Assembly: GCA_023846275.1 (NCBI GenBank)
Contig: JAIUJO010000296.1
Location: forward strand, 355,001-419,000
DNA length: 64,000 nucleotides
From: Vanilla planifolia
Taxonomy: Eukaryota > Streptophyta > Magnoliopsida > Asparagales > Orchidaceae
Direction of reading: 5' to 3'
The position numbers were made by a program, and so were the translations under genes. Positions 37,741 to 50,099 of the stretch are shown piece by piece (position 1 is the stretch's first letter; each line of letters begins with the position of its first letter). The notes beneath the pieces were generated by a model. The model did no database searches, was not told the DNA's origin, and saw only the letters and a list, made by a program, of their open reading frames with translations.

Positions 37741-40700
37741 CTTATTTAATAAATAATACTTATTATTTAATGATAGAAATTATTAATTGTCATAATCATT
37801 TCTTATAATATTATGAACTATATTTATAACAAGATCTTTGTCTTATAAATTATTATTTCATAATTTATCATTAGCGTCTCTCCAACTTAGCGTCTCAATC
37901 TCAATCTCTTCATTTTTCTCTCAAAATTCAATATCTCTTTTCTCTTTTCCCTTTTATTTCTTCTCTCCTTTTTCTCTATCTTCTTAATGTTTGTAAGCAC
38001 TTTCTCATTTTATTCCACTTTTTCTTTGACATTTGTCTATTAACATGGTCTTCTTTTGTCTCATTCATTTTCTTTAGTTGAATTCTCTCTCTTGCACCCC
38101 TCTCCCTCTATTTCCCTCAACTTCTCTTCCTTTCTATCATTCACCATTTAGTTATTTGTCATTTATTTTATTTGTAGTTTTTATCCTCTTTAACTTTTTC
38201 TATATGTATTAGTATTTATATTTTTTATTTCATCATTATATGTTTATGTTTTTTCTATCAATGTTCACTCCCTTTTCATTCTTTGCAATTTATATCTGTT
38301 TGTTTCTATACTAATCTCTCTTATTAACTCCTTTCACACCCTTTTGCTTCATCTATTTTCTTTCTGTTTATTATATCTTTATCTCTCGTATCTTTATCCC
38401 ATTTAGTCTTTCATTTTATCTCTTTATCAAAGTTCCTTCCAATTTATATAAGTTTTTTTCCTCTTACACTTTTGATCTTTGTTTGTTTATGTTTCCATCT
38501 ATGAGGTCTCTCTCTATGACATTCATTGTCATAGTCTCCATCTTCTCTCTCCTTCTATTACCACCCTTCTTTCTTACTCTTCTTTATTTTTCATATCATC
38601 TATATCTTTCTTTGTCTTCTTCTATTCTTATGGATCAATCAGATTGCTTACCTCTATATGTCTCATTCTAAATTTATCTCTATCTCTTATGCTATATACT
38701 ACACTTTACCTTTCCTTATATGTTTATTTTTCACTTTACCTCTTCTGTCTAATTGTATTAGTCTAATTTGTTATCTTTGTCTATCTTTCCCTTGATGACT
38801 CTTCACTCAATCTTATCTATTTAATTCTTTAGCTCTAATCTAAATGACCTCTTTCAATCATTATTTCTCATTCAGTTATATCTCCCTTTATTTTTTATCA
38901 ATCTATCCTCCTAATTCTCTTCTCTCAAATTACATATATCTAATTCTTATCATCTCTTGTCCATATCCCCTTATGATTTCTAACCATCACTATTTTATCT
39001 CAATTATAATTTATTTCAACATTTAATCACCAACTTCTCTCCTTCTATCTCTTTTATTTATTTAAATTAATATTGCTCTTATAAACCCTATTTTTTCTTC
39101 AATCTTTCTTTCTTCCATCTATCTTCTATTATATCTCTCCTTTGCTCTCTATTAACATTCTTCATGAGTATTTATTTATGTTCTACTTTTTTCTCTATGT
39201 ACCTCTCTATTTATCTTTCTTGTTGTCCATGTAATTATGTCATTTCTCTTTCACACATTATCTTTTCATCAACATGTCTTCCTTTTTTCACACTCCTTAT
39301 CGTTTCAATAATTTATCACACATCATGATCTCCTTAATTCTCTCTCTTTTGTATCCTTTCTTATCATTTGTTTTGCTCATCTATCTCTATGCCTCCCTTT
39401 TCTATATCTTCACTATCTAATCATGTTTTAATGACTAAATTCCTTTTTTACTAAGAATCTTTAATTTTTAACTTTCTCTCTCTTTCTCTCTCTCTTTCTC
39501 TCTCTCTTTCTTATTTTTTCTATTTCACTTTGCTCTTTGTCCCCCTCTATATCTCTCTTTGTCTATATTTTTTTTACTTCTTACTTATCATTCTCTCTCA
39601 TTCTTTATCTCTTCAATCCTTAACCTACTATCTTCCCTCCACTCTTTTATCTGATTCTATTCTCCTTTCAAAGATTCCTCTTTCTAACTCTCCCTTTCTA
39701 TTTTTTCTCTATCACTCTCTACATTGAATCTTTGCTATCTCTTTCCATCTCTAATACACTTATTATTATTATCCATTTTATTACTCTTTCTTGTACTCTC
39801 TTTAATTAGCATCCTCCTTAAATTATTTTATCTCATCTTAGTCATCTTTCCTCATCTCCTATTTATCACTCCACCATCTTTTTCCATGACTTGATGCTTA
39901 GAACCTCCCTTTTCTTTTTTCTCTTATTTTTTTGATTCTTGCTCTCCTATCTCACTATCTAAATCTCTTATATTGTTTACTCTCTCTCTCATTAGCACTT
40001 TGACTTTATCATGCATCATCCCTCTTGCTATTCATCACCCAATATTACATATCTCCTTTCTCTATGTCTATCTATCTGTACACATTCTAAATTTATTTTT
40101 TATCTCATTCCTTTGATATTTTTATTTGTTCTTTATTTCTCTCTTTCCATTTTAGTAAAGTTTTTTTATGTCTATCTTCAATGTCTTATTTAAAAAGAGA
40201 ATTTAAAAAAGGAATATAAAACATGAGATAGAACAAAAGAAGAATAATGTGATTAAATTATTAAAATTAGTGAAATAAAAATAACAATTATTAATTATTA
40301 TTCTTTTATAAATAAGAAAATTTTTAGTAATTGTTAATAGTTATCAAAATTACTTACAATTATGATGATGATCAATTACAAATAATATTTAATATTATAA
40401 TAAAAAATATTTATAAATTGAAATAGACATAACAACTAATATAATTAATTAAACTGTTTATAATTAAAAATTATAATAAAATAATTATTGTATAATATTA
40501 CTTATGACAACACTTTATAACATTTTTTTTAAATTATTAGTATGAATTATTATTTTAAATTATTAATAGTGTTAACAAAACATTAAAAATAACTACTATT
40601 ACAAAAATTTAATAAAAATATAATTATTGAGAAACATTAAAAAAAATTATGAATCATTTATTGTTGTTATTATTAATTTTGGAGAAACATTTATATTTAG

Positions 40701-41950
40701 TTTTATTAACTACTCATTTTTGTTTATTCTTCTTTGTATATTTCTTCTTCGAATTCCTCGCATTCTTGTAATTATCTTTGAAGAGTTCTGCATTCATTTT
40801 TTTCTTTATCTTATTACCTTGTTTTATTATTTTTTTGTGATTATTATTGTCTTCTTCATGTTCATTTTTGTGCTCTACTTGTTTTGAGTCTTTTTCTTAT
40901 TAATCCTATTTTTTATAATTGCTCCTTCATAGTTATTTCTTTTTATTTTATTCTTATTATTCTTAAGAATAATTTTCTTAATTATAAGAATCAAGAACAA
41001 CATTCACATGAATACAATGATTATAATTATAGTATAAGTAATTATAAATTTTTATTAAAATAACTAATAGTAATCGAAATAACAGGAATACTAGTAATCA
41101 TTGACATTGACTTATGTTCCAAGAGTGTTAGCATTATAATTAAAATGGAAATAACATTTTTATAATTAAATTATCATTAGAGCAATTATTAATAGTTACG
41201 TCCAATAGTTTTTCTAATAATTGTTCGTATCACTAATTCTTCAAATATTATATAAGTAATTAATTAGATTCCAATTAATTATATTAATTCAATATTTTCA
41301 ATATAAGTAAGTGGTAATTGTTTAAGAAAAATATCTTTTAAATTAAATTTATAGTTATGGCAATAAATATTTAATTATTAATTAGAAAATTTATAGTAAT
41401 TTATTTAAATTATTTTGAAATATTAAGAACAATTAATAAGGATTATTCTTAAACTAAATAACTTTAATTTCTAAGAGGCATTTGAGAGTGAAAGAATAAT
41501 AATTATAAATATTTTTATAACAATTATTCATAATTAATAAAAGTTTTTCTTAAGAACTATAAATGTAATTAATAATTGTTACAATAACTAATATTTTCAA
41601 TGATTTATGAATAAGTATTCTCTCCTTCTGTTTATATATTCCTTTTATCCATTAGTTCTCTCACTTCTACATTTTTTCTCTTACAAAACATTTACGCCTC
41701 TCTCCAAAATTCCTTTGTAGCCTCTATCTTTTATTTCTATTAATTGTTTTTCATTGTTGCTCTTCTCACTCCATCACTTATTCCTTCTTTATTTCTTATC
41801 TCTCTCTTCTTTGACTCTATATCATTTGATGTGTATCTCTTAAATCTATCATCATTCATTTGCTCTTCTTTCTCTTCCTTTATGTGTCTATCTCTCTTAC
41901 TCATTCTATTTGTCTCTAATTTTCTACATAAAACTCTTTGATAATCCATT
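37741..41950. repeat. Array unit 3 (truncated)
   Basis: The order is an A/T head with aacaagatct at 37828, C/T block 1 (about 37880-40180), a shorter A/T block (40190-41600) and only the first 330 bases of C/T block 2 (about 41620-41950). After that the sequence becomes ordinary AT-rich DNA. The missing end marks the right edge of the array. Confidence 0.72.
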
Positions 41951-43499
41951 TCTTTCATTAGTATTATATTTCTAGAAATAATGTTTTCTTTATCTAAAAA
42001 AATACATAACCATAACAAATATAAGGTTCTTTTTTATTTAGCATCTAAATTATGATTTAAATTTATCTCCATCATTATTGTCATCCTTTTCGTCATTACC
42101 TTCAATCGTAAATCCTATTATAGGAGTTCTTACTACCTATCTTACAATAATAATTTATGGCCATATCCTTAATCCCTTGAGTCCTAAATCTCATAAATCA
42201 TTGGGCAATATATTTATTTTAGCTATGCCAAACCAAAAAATAGTTCAAGTTATGAAATTACGTGCATTGATAATCCCCATTATGATCATGTTGTTATTAA
42301 GAGTGCATATATGGTTAGCCTTAAATACTACATTAATCATCTTCTAGCAAGAAACAAGGATTTGGTAGCTTAAGCCACATCGTTGTTCATCATTTTTTAT
42401 AATATTGCTTTATTCTTCATGTTTGGGTTTTCTAGTTAGAAGTGATTATGATATAATATAAATTGGATTTGTCTCATTTTTTAATAGCTAGAAATCATTT
42501 TCATTCATATCTTTGACATTTTCTTATTAGACTTTAAACAATATTTGGCATAATTCACTTTTTTACTCATCTAATAAATGTGTTATACATTGCTCTATAT
42601 GTTATTCAATGTTGCTTCTAACTATTTAGTAAGACATGTGAAACAGAAGTTCTTGGTGTCGTGAACCAAAAATGATGAGAAATCCATTATGATTATGGAA
42701 GTGGGCAAGCTTCGTGTGTATGATGCAATATGGAGACAAAGTTCTTGTTATGCTTTTCCTAGTTTTCATGTCTTACGTTCTTTTTCTATCATTATGAAGG
42801 TATGTTTGTATTGAAAGATGTCAGTCATATTAGTCCAATGTAAACAATGATTAAGTCTATTTAGTATAAGAGTTAAGATGCTTTTCCTATGCTCAAATTT
42901 GAATATTTATTTTATCTATTCTACTTACAAAAAAAATTCACAATACAACTGTATCATAAGATGAATAGTGTCAACGACAACCAAGTGTAAATGGATGATA
43001 ATAGAATCAACATACATCATATTAGTCTATTGTCTAAAATTCTTTGTGAACCTTCAAACTTGATTTGGACATAGTTGGCACATTAAAGCAAGTTGGAAGT
43101 TTAGATTCATTAGGTTATATGGTAATGGCACATGGTTTTGAATACCATGCATGTTAAAAATAACATCCTTAAAGGGCATTTGGTGCTTCATAATTGTCAT
43201 CTAAATTTTAGACTTCGCTCTTTTGATCTCAAATAGACCTAGATAGAATGATAGCTAAACTACACATCACAAGTTAGAGAACATATACAATAAATTTATT
43301 GAGTTAGACCAATTTGCATTCTTTGTAATCAAAAGTTTCATCCTTTGTATGCTAGCCCATGTGTTCAATTTCATTCTTGATGCATCTAAGGATTGGTATT
43401 TTATTGACATGTAGTTAGACCCTAAAGTGTTGTTGGTGAGTATCTACCAATTAAGCTTTACATAAAAAGTTTCATCATTTTCTTGATTTTCAAACTACC
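41951..43499. other. AT-rich DNA between the array and LINE C
   Basis: An 89-codon + frame (42078-42347) has hydrophobic segments but no recognisable motif and no sign of being a gene. The right part may hold the decayed C-terminal end of LINE C, but no zinc-domain motif could be read. Confidence 0.4.
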
Positions 43500-45950
43500 A
43501 AGGCTATTTTCCTTTAACAAGAAATTAATGTTTTTCAAAGAAGTCAAATGATGCTTAAGATTTTCTTCATTGTCTCCCCGCAAAAGTAAATTTAATCCTT
43601 TTTTTAATTTATTATAAAACTACATTGGGAGTTTACTTGTCATTATAATATATATTTGAATTGAGCAAATGGCATGCTTAATGAGAATGAGTCCACCCTT
43701 GATAGATAACAACTTTATTTTCCACCTAACGAAATATGTTATTAATTTTATCGATCAAATTTTGGAAGTAAGCTACTTTCTTTCGACTTATATATGGTGT
43801 GCAGCACAAATATGACAAAGGAAGATTTATTTAATATAATCCTAAGCCCTTGCAAATTTGATTTACCTAGCACATACTCTTCTATTTCTATAGATGTCCT
43901 CGCTTTTAATTTTTATATTTAAAATCCTTGTAGAGTGTTGGAAGAGCTGTAGTAACTTACTAAGATTAACAGTAGTTTCCATATGTTCTCTAATAATGAT
44001 AATTATGTTGTTTGCATAAGCTAGGAGAGTGATAGATACAGATGACCTATGTTGTCCTTATAATATCATTCTTTTTTAAGCAAAAACGTTATTAGGGCTT
44101 ATTTTAAGAGCTCCATGAATGAGATGAAAACAAAGGAAGATAAAGTAAGATTACCTTCATTAAGACTATTTGAAAGTTGAAAAAAGTTACTTGATTGTAC
44201 ACTAATGATTGTTGATATCCATTTATTACAAATATAATTGGTGAGAACCTTAATAAGAGTGTTATTAACATTATACTTGGAAAGTGTCTAACAAAGAAAT
44301 TTCCATGATGTGTAATTCACATTCTTAAAATCAAACTTAACAATAGAATTGTGACATTATTTTTATTGATAAGATAATATACTAATTTCTAAGCTTATAA
44401 AATTTTTGTTATAAGATCTTCATATTTATAAAACTAGTTTTCGTAAGAAAAATCGACCTATCAAAAATTTGTAATATTTAATTAACAATGAGCATTATGG
44501 ATATTATTTTCATGATGTTTTGAAGAATATTTGTTCTAAAATCCACAAAGATTTCTTGGTTATGAGATTTATTGATATATGTAAAATTTTTGTGCTGAAA
44601 CTCCCCCAAGGAATTGGAGATCTTATAAAAATTCTTTAGATACACTCAACATAACATTTGAGATTAAGTCTAAATAATTAGTAGATAACTACCCATTAAA
44701 ACAATCTAGGCCCAGTGTGCTATCAAAATTCATATTCAAATTTACATCTTTATTTCCTCCTTGGTGATATCTTACATTATTCTACTATTTGTTTGGTTTT
44801 GTTCATAAGGAAATGATTCAATTAATCATATTTTGACCTTTAATTACTTAAGAAGACATTAAAATATTGCAAAAGTGGTTGATTACTACTATCATTATTT
44901 TTTCCTCTATGTTTGTTTCTCCACTTCATCACTATTGCATAAAAGAGAACTGTTTCTCTTTCTCCTTCTATTAGCCATCTAATTCCTTTGTTCTATTTCG
45001 AATAAAACTCCACTCCTTCAAAATCTTGTGAATAACAAGAATTAACAAGATAAACACTTTCCACTGATCATTTTTTTTGTTTTCCTAAAAGAACTATATA
45101 TTTGTGATTCACATCTTCCTTATCTAATTTAATAGAATAAAACATTTTTGCAAATGTTGATTTTTTCAATCTTTATGGCTCTTTTTATGCCCATTTTCTT
45201 TTAAAGCTAAGGTCTTCTTCCCAAAGTAGTTTAAAGAAAAATTTTAATTATTCTACATTGTCTATGCAAATGTAAGGTGATTCAAAAAGTTGTTATGAAA
45301 TTTAAGATATTTGGGAGATGAAGGATGAATTTTGATGACATTTAGTAGAAGAGGAACATGGCCTGGTTAAGTTCTAGTAAGGTGATGAATTATAAAAGTT
45401 GAAAGTAGTTCTATTCATTTCTCATTAACCATCACCCTTTCTAATCCTTTTGAAACCTATATTTTATTACTTTTTCTTGCCTATATAAAAGAATGACAAA
45501 AACATTACTATTGCTTAAGGTGATATAGAATTATTCAATCAACAAACTCTTACACTACTTTTAGTTTAAGTGTAGATTGCACATTGTAATCATTTGAGGA
45601 TGTGATTTCAATAAAATCCCTACCCACCTTCCATGGATTTGTAGTATCGTTGACAATGCAAAATGACTCTCCCTAAATTAATCTCCTTCTAGATACATTG
45701 CTTTTATCATAGGTGAAAGCATAGTTAGGTTTAGAAACCTAGTCTTGATGCTTGATGTTGATATAAATGATCTACTTTTCATTAATGTCAACATCACAAT
45801 TGAAATCCTTCCAAAGAATCTATATCTTGTTTTATTGATTGTAATAATAATGATAAAAATTTAGTTTAATTGCAAGTTTTTATGTCTTATCCATTAAAGA
45901 CATAGGTTCAAAGAAGGCAACTTATCAAACAATACACATTTTAATAAATT
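43500..45950 (-). mobile_element. Very old LINE, family C, ORF2 remains
   Basis: Translation of the - strand shows plant L1 ORF2 motifs in the right order, from high to low coordinate. A possible endonuclease piece (about 45700-45850) comes first. Next is WLIEGERETVLFYAIVMKWR (about 44900-44970), the hinge segment usually written GERNTKFFH. Reverse transcriptase follows (43950-44345), then the post-RT stretch WKIKLLSIKGGLILIKHAIC (about 43665-43725). The DNA is AT-rich and every frame is broken many times. ORF1, 3' UTR and terminal features were not found. It is far older than the other LINEs here. Confidence 0.8.
43560..44345 (-). pseudogene. Reverse transcriptase remnant of LINE C
   Basis: NTLIKVLTNYICNKWISTII (about 44175-44235) matches the RT stretch before the ligand loop. 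LLAYANNIIIIIREHMETTV (about 43970-44030) is the catalytic region, with YADD changed to YANN. Downstream, YFQNLIDKINNIF and WKIKLLSIKGGLILIKH give the usual region after the palm, separated by a one-base shift near 43727. An in-frame stop follows WKFLC (about 44300). The changes are mostly G-to-A or C-to-T on one strand or the other, as expected from deamination of methylated DNA. Confidence 0.8.
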
Positions 45951-48900
45951 GATTAATCACATGGCAAAAAAAGTTTTAGTAGTATCGCAAAAATTTCAAA
46001 ATAAGAATTTATTTATTAAGACCACCATTATCTAAAATTTGGATAGCTGAAAGCATCTCTAATACTTTTTGCACTAATTAATTTTTTTTAATCTTCCAAA
46101 ACTTTTTTCTCATACTTTGACATTTTAATGGGTTAAACTCCTTTGTTTGAATTTCAAACAAAGAGGTTGTTTATCTCTTAAAAGTTCACTAAAACTTTTA
46201 AGATCTAGATTATCATATCAATAATAAATTTTATTATATGAATTTTTTAAATAAAAAACTTAATTATTGTCCTTCTCATTTTTTAGAATTTTTAAGGAGC
46301 TATAGTCATGCTATAATTGCCTTGCCAAACAGTTGCACTACCAAGTATATGTTAGTTGACTTTCATTAGCATTACAAACGTGCTCAGTTGTTTTTGTTTT
46401 CATTAAGACATGTAGTTGATCGTCCATAATGGATTTCTTGGCCAAAGAGTTAGTAAGTAAAGTAGAAATTTTGGTGGCTTCAATCTTTTCCTATTGTTGG
46501 TTATTTTTGTCAACATCTTCATTGATATTTGACTTTTAATTATATGACCCTATTCCTTGATACAAACAACAAGATGATCTTAAGATTTATCTCATTATTT
46601 TTAATGTTTGCCTAGAGCTAGCTCATGCCTATATTTGTGTCATCCTTTGTCAAGTTTAAATAAGTTATCATACTAGATTTTTTGACAAAAGCAATTATTT
46701 TAAATACCTTTAGTAGAAATTCTAATTTAGTTTTAACTCTGTTGCTAACTCCACATCAGTACATACTCAAGAAATTTTAGGATGTGTGAGATTTAAAGTA
46801 GTAACATTTACCTTCAAAGGGCCAAGTCATTCACTTTATTAAGTGAAGTACAAAAACAATGAATTGGTTAGTGCTTTATTGTGTTCCAACATAGGTGATT
46901 GTTCGAAATTCAATTGAAAGAAAAGGTAGAAGCCATACATAAATGAGATCGACTATTAATAGTCTTAAAAAGTTCACTTAAATTCACATCTTAATAGGTT
47001 GTCATCATGAAGAAACATGTTAAAGCAAGATTTACAAAATTTTCGTTCAATTTAATATGCTCCCTTTGCAATACAAGTTAATAAAGTTTTTCTGACATCT
47101 ACATTTTTTTCTCAACTGAATATCTCAATTAATTCAAAGCATCAATGCAAGATTTACGAATAATTGCTTTGACAATAAACATGCTTGTTTTTTTGTCATT
47201 TATAAAATAAATAGGTGACTATGCAACCTTTTTGAGTGATTCTTTAGTTCAATAAACATGCTTGTTGTCCATGCTTGTTGCCTTTTACTTTTAAATTAGC
47301 GTAAAATTGATTAGTTTCATTATTTATTTGCTAATTAATTAATGCATTTAGATAAATTATCCTCACAATCAACAAGTGAGATATCATCAAGACTTCAATT
47401 AAACATTGCACCTTTGATTTACAAACTTAGTTTGACAGTGCATGATGTTACTTTCCATTTCTATTTATTTTGCTTCTTCTCTTTCTAGTATAAAATAGTG
47501 ATTTGAAACATTTATCTCCAAATAACATACTAAATCTTACATTTCTTTATAACAAGAAAAAAGGTTGTAGACTTTTAGACAAAGCAAAGTGCAAAAGATC
47601 TTTTCCTCTTGCATTAAGTAGAATAATTACACATGACCTATGACCCTTATCATCTAGAATAATGCTAAGATGGACAAAAAATCCAAAAATTATAGTTTAC
47701 ATTTCAAAAAAAACTTTAAAAGCATTTTGTACAATGTTTAATGTTCCCAATGAAGTAAAGGAGGACAATTCACAAAGTTAATAGATATCAAAAAAAATTC
47801 ACCATAAAAAATACAAGAGAATGACCTTGCATTAGGAACTTCTAAATTTCAAACAACCCATTATGACAATAGTTGAAAGGACTACACTTGCTATAAGAGG
47901 AGGAAAATGGTGCCTTTTTGAATTATTACATAAATGATTTTTTCCAACAATTATTTTAATCATTTGAAATCCTTCCTTACATTTATAAACATACTATTAT
48001 TGAATAAACAATAGTCAAAACAAACAGAAAAGATACATAAAGCACATAATGATTTCAAATGGCTCAACCATGAGCACAAAGTCTTCATTAAACCATAGTC
48101 AACCTAGCGAGGCTTCTACTAAACTAGCAACATTTGCCATATGGTGGGCATAGTAGACATCCTTTCAACAATTTCATCAATCATCAACAGAACACCTACG
48201 AGCTTACAGAGATTAGTCAACCTTGACCACAACACAATAATAATTATGGTGGTTGAAAGATCAAAATTTATAGCACATAGAAAACCTTTTATAGCTTTTA
48301 CCCTAATCCCTTTTTGACAAAAGTGACATAATATCTAAATGTATGATGAAGAAATTACTATGCTTAGAATCAACTAAATAAAGCTAATAGAATGAAATGT
48401 GTTCATCCATCAATTCTTATATAAAAAAATAGTTTTACTTATATTCTTTATGAATCACTCATTTTTAAAAGTAAAGAAATGAATCACAAAAGTAAAGCAT
48501 TCTTCTTTATACTATTTCATATAAAAGTTATGTAAAAACACAAAACAAAATGCCTACTCTTATGTGAAAGGTACAACTTACTAACAAGAAGAGGTTTATC
48601 ATTAAATCATAAATGAAGAATCATACCAATATGACAAATTATATCATACATGTTTAACTCATTTATAGTTTAATGAAGACTAGGGATTCTTATAAGAAAT
48701 AAAAAGTAAGAAAAAAAAAGTTTACACATGAAAAAGAGTTTGTATAAATATTACAAGTAGAAGAACTCAATCCTTAAAACATTAAAAAGAATACGACAAG
48801 ATAGATAACTGGTAAAAGAATGTTCACACTTTATATTTCTATCTCAAATTATAATCATATATACATAATGAGATCATTGTAAATATATGACCTAGTTATA

Positions 48901-49429
48901 GTTCTAGTTTTTACTTGAAAATTAATACAAAAACAAGATCATACATATGTAGCATTAGTCATCATATTTGATTGCCATAAACTAGAGAAAATATTAAGCT
49001 TATTTTAAACTTATTTTCTTAATTTATATCACATATTTTGAGTTTATGATATATGACATTGAATATCATGAGTTCTATAGTTAAAAATGTCAAATGAAAG
49101 GTTTATTGATTTAATTGGAATGATTTCTTCATTTCTTTTGAAGTAATTATAGCTTATCTATAAATGAAAGGTTTATTGATTTTACCAATTAAAATGTAAT
49201 GAACATAAGATGTTGAAATTGTTTACCAACAACATTTGAAGCAAACCCACTTGACCCTAGATCAGGAAGTTAATCAAGCAATTAAACGAAGCCATAATTC
49301 TTCAATCAAACTTAAGGTGCATGTATGCAATGCTCTATCACAATTTTTCACTTTCACTAGTTATTACTACATATTCATAATAACTCAACAAACAATTACT
49401 ACATATTGCCTTTATATAATTGCTTATGA
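45951..49429. other. AT-rich intergenic DNA, nothing recognised
   Basis: No supported gene, RNA or element. A near-perfect 23-base palindrome, ctttgtttgaa then ttcaaacaaag, lies at 46141-46163. A phrase aaatgaaaggtttattgatt occurs twice, near 49092 and 49163. The left end could hold the 5' part of LINE C, but no motif was readable. Confidence 0.45.
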
Positions 49430-49989
49430 TTTTAATGATTTTCAATTTAATTATTTTTAAAATAAAATATCATTAATTATTTTTTGGGATAATATTTTTT
49501 GTCCACTACAACAAAAGTTTTTTTAATATTTTAAATTTCCATTAGATATCTAAACTTTTTTTCATGGGATTTTGCTATTTTTTTAAAATTTGTGGTTAAA
49601 TTACAAAATTTTTGTAGACAATATATGCAAATAGTTCTCAACATTTGTTGTTTTGAGCTACAATAATGACATATTTATGTGATAAAATTCATAACAATTT
49701 CTATATACAAAATTAAGTTTATTTAGCTTACGTTAATAAAAAATGTACATGCTAATGTATTTTCAAGATATTCAAATCTTTTGTTAAATTAATTTGCTCT
49801 ATTTTTAAAAATAAAATTATCATACTTTTTTAAAGAGTTTATTATTTATTAAAATAATATAAATAAATGTTTAAGTCCTTTCTATTTGTAATAATAAGAA
49901 AACTCTTTTGTTGATGCACAAGTGAGAATATTGTCTCATGAATATATTAAATAAATAAATTTTACATGCCTATTTTCTACTTCTAAGTA
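49430..49989. other. Extremely AT-rich DNA, left side of the LINE A target
   Basis: This is T-rich sequence with very few G or C bases. It has the same character as 55044-58300 on the other side of LINE A, so the two were probably continuous before insertion. No gene. Confidence 0.6.
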
Positions 49990-50002
49990 TTTTATATCAT
50001 TC
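49990..50002. repeat. Target-site duplication, left copy
   Basis: ttttatatcattc directly precedes the poly(T) run that marks the LINE A 3' end. It recurs as ttttatatatcattc beyond the other end of the element, with one extra ta step. Confidence 0.7.
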
Positions 50003-50025
50003 TTTTTTTTTTTTTTTTTTTTTTT
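50003..50025 (-). repeat. Poly(A) tail of LINE A
   Basis: An uninterrupted run of 23 T on + (A on the element strand) lies between the 3' UTR and the left target-site duplication. It is the normal end of an L1-type insertion. The unbroken run fits a young age. Confidence 0.9.
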
Positions 50026-50059
50026 AAAACAAAATATATTCCACCCCACAAGTACAAAA

Positions 50060-50084
50060 CTTGGCACAAAAAGGAAATGCCAAG
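50060..50084 (-). promoter_or_regulatory. Hairpin in the LINE A 3' UTR
   Basis: CTTGGCA and TGCCAAG form a perfect 7-bp stem with an 11-base loop, about 35 bases from the poly(A). Some LINE reverse transcriptases recognise a 3' stem-loop in their own RNA. That role here is inference. Family B copy 2 has a smaller hairpin of the same core (TGGC, loop ATAA, GCCA) at 58939-58950, also near its 3' end. Confidence 0.55.
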
Positions 50085-50099
50085 GGGGAGGAGGCAAAC

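Larger units (their letters stand above)
26421..41950. repeat. Macro-tandem array, period about 6 kb, about 2.7 units
   Basis: Three diverged units follow head to tail, recognised by anchors in constant order. Anchor 1 (near aacaagatct) is at 26501, about 31569 and 37828. Anchor 2 (a stretch ending near ctacacttt or tatacttta) is at about 27361, 32414 and 38655. Anchor 3 (cttattt followed by a gaatag-like word) is at 28085, 34178 and 40188. Anchor 4 (near tgtgtatctctt) is at about 30265, 36568 and 41840. Each unit contains two C/T-rich blocks separated by A/T-rich blocks. The array ends inside the second C/T block of unit 3. I recognise no coding content and no transposon domain. Confidence 0.8.

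Noticed and set aside
42078-42347. 89-codon + strand frame with hydrophobic segments
   Set aside because: No recognisable family, no codon pattern and no neighbouring gene structure. The length is within chance for AT-rich DNA.
46141-46163. Palindrome ctttgtttgaa / ttcaaacaaag
   Set aside because: An isolated 11-bp inverted repeat with a one-base loop. There is no array, no paired element end and no adjacent gene, so no function is proposed.
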